A stretch of DNA of 64,000 bases, taken from Bemisia tabaci. Its lineage: Eukaryota > Arthropoda > Insecta > Hemiptera > Aleyrodidae. Location: positions 13,845,480 through 13,909,479 of the forward strand of contig NC_092802.1 in assembly GCF_918797505.1 (NCBI RefSeq), in the 5' to 3' direction. Below, piece by piece: positions 63,055 to 64,000 of this stretch (positions are counted from its first letter, which is position 1; each line of letters opens with the position of its first letter). Both the position numbers and the translations under genes were made by a program. The notes beneath the pieces are model-generated. The model was not told the origin of the DNA. It made no database searches and saw only the letters and a program-made list of their open reading frames with translations.

Positions 63055-63218
63055 GACTAACTTAAAAGCGCTAAATAATACCAATAAGCGCATTGGCAAG
63101 TTTCATCCGTGAGCTCAGAGCTCGCAGTCTGCGTAATAAATTTGGGTTTTTGTGAGCCTCCCGCTCCAAGTACACCACGACTTTACAATAAACTGTATTA
63201 TGATAGCAGCAATGTAAA

Positions 63219-63429
63219 CAGGGTGATTCAAAAGTCACGCACCACTGGCCATAACTTTAGTTCTAATTATGATATCGACTTGCGGTTTCAGACGTTTTTC
63301 TTCATATCGAGGAGGAAACTTTTTTAGGTACTTTCCAGTTTTTGATCCCCTCGGGGCGGGGGGCAACTCGAAAATTTCAAACGGCCACCCCCCTCATGGC
63401 CAATGGTGCGTGACTTTTGAATAACCCTG
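63219..63429. mobile_element. 211-bp TIR element, CAGGGTGATTCAAAAGTCACG ends
   Basis: The left end CAGGGTGATTCAAAAGTCAC with GCACCACTGGCCAT is mirrored by ATGGCCAATGGTGC and GTGACTTTTGAATAACCCTG. It sits between two fragments of TGGGCC-type foldbacks (63060-63190 and 63445-63863). Confidence 0.8.
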
Positions 63430-63444
63430 TATGATAGTTGTTCA

Positions 63445-63863
63445 TAGTGAGTCTGTTGTACGCAAGATACACAATCAAGTGAACAGACTTTTCTAGGATA
63501 AAATCGCATAAAAATCCGGGTAAAGGCACATCTAAAAAGCCTGAAATTAATCTAATAGTGGTGCGCATTCAAGATATTTTGAAACACGCTTTTTCAGGTT
63601 TTCCGGATCCGTGGATAATTTTGCTCAGTCACTGGCAACTAGAGGAGGAGTAAGAGGGGCTGTCCTTAAATTACGTAACGTGCATTATCGGCATTTTTGA
63701 AACCCCACCGCCCTTGCAGTGCTTTTGTACAAAGCGTAGTACAAACTGCGCGTAATGCGCTGAAGAGTAGTTTTTAGACATTTTGATGTGCCCGACGTGA
63801 TATTCGTGCGAATTTGCCTCTCCTTTCACTTGGCTAAGTCTCTTGCGTGCAATAAACCCATTA
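63445..63863. mobile_element. Diverged TGGGCC-type foldback
   Basis: The left end TAGTGAGTCTGTTGTACGCAAG resembles the reverse of the right end CTCTTGCGTGCAATAAACCCAT. The interior shares the words CTGAAATTAATCT and TTTGATGTGCCCGACGTGATATTC-like text with the elements at 51184 and 52919. Confidence 0.55.
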
Positions 63864-63865
63864 CA

Positions 63866-64000
63866 ATACAAAACAAGCAGTGAACTCCAACACAATGTGT
63901 TGATAAGGCGCGTCATTAACTCGCACATATCAACCCCTTTAGTTTTCATTTACAGAGATTTCAAAATAGGCAAGAAGCACAACAAGAGAATTCATACGAT
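63866..64000 (-). repeat. End of a dispersed repeat, runs off the window
   Basis: The sequence CAAGCAGTGAACTCCAACAC ... CCTTTAGTTTTCATTTACAG is the reverse complement of about 50300-50434, the right end of the insertion in hAT element 2. The rest lies beyond base 64000. Confidence 0.8.

Overview
This is a 64 kb piece of animal nuclear DNA. It has spliced genes with GT-AG introns, no operons, AT-rich spacers and a very heavy load of transposable elements. The gene content (an insect-style giant Pro/Gly/Gln-rich structural protein and a CCDC102A homologue) and the repeat types (Penelope-like, RTE-like LINE, hAT, tRNA-derived SINE, many foldback MITEs) point to an arthropod, most likely an insect. 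A sap-feeding hemipteran such as a whitefly is my impression only, at low confidence. Layout: 0.7-5.6 kb holds five minus-strand exons of a CCDC102A-like coiled-coil gene; its 3' end lies beyond base 1. From 5.6 to 13.8 kb there is no supported gene, only scattered foldback elements. From 13.8 to 20.9 kb, on the minus strand, lies the largest gene: a secreted-looking, repetitive PGQ/GYPGGQ protein of more than 1,900 residues, made of one 403-nt exon and one 5.4-kb exon that contains an apparent single-base frameshift. From 21 to 43 kb is a dense nest of mobile DNA: a composite repeat in three copies, a 253-258-bp MITE family with 4-bp target duplications, a hAT element carrying a 5'-truncated LINE, a near-complete Penelope-like retroelement with a GIY-YIG domain, and a second, inverted and interrupted Penelope copy. 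At 44.7-46.3 kb two minus-strand exons of an unrecognised gene survive. From 47 to 56 kb there are more hAT and foldback nests and one isolated plus-strand exon. At 57.1-59.3 kb is a plus-strand gene or decaying pseudogene with a good splice junction but broken frames. A tRNA-derived SINE with perfect target duplications sits just after it, and a second SINE copy is at 63 kb.

The genes do not form a pathway. What ties the window together is the order of insertions. Shared target duplications and uninterrupted paralogues inside the window show LINE into hAT into MITE (27-29 kb), mariner-type MITE into hAT into foldback (52.9-54.4 kb), and MITEs into a composite repeat into Penelope (36.9-41.3 kb). 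The two observations most worth following are the elastomer-like PGQ protein and a set of foldback elements that share about 13 terminal bases (TGGGCCTGTTGCA) but have unlike interiors. All coordinates come from reading the sequence by eye; exon ends were placed by splice consensus plus phase agreement, and element ends by target-site duplications where they exist.
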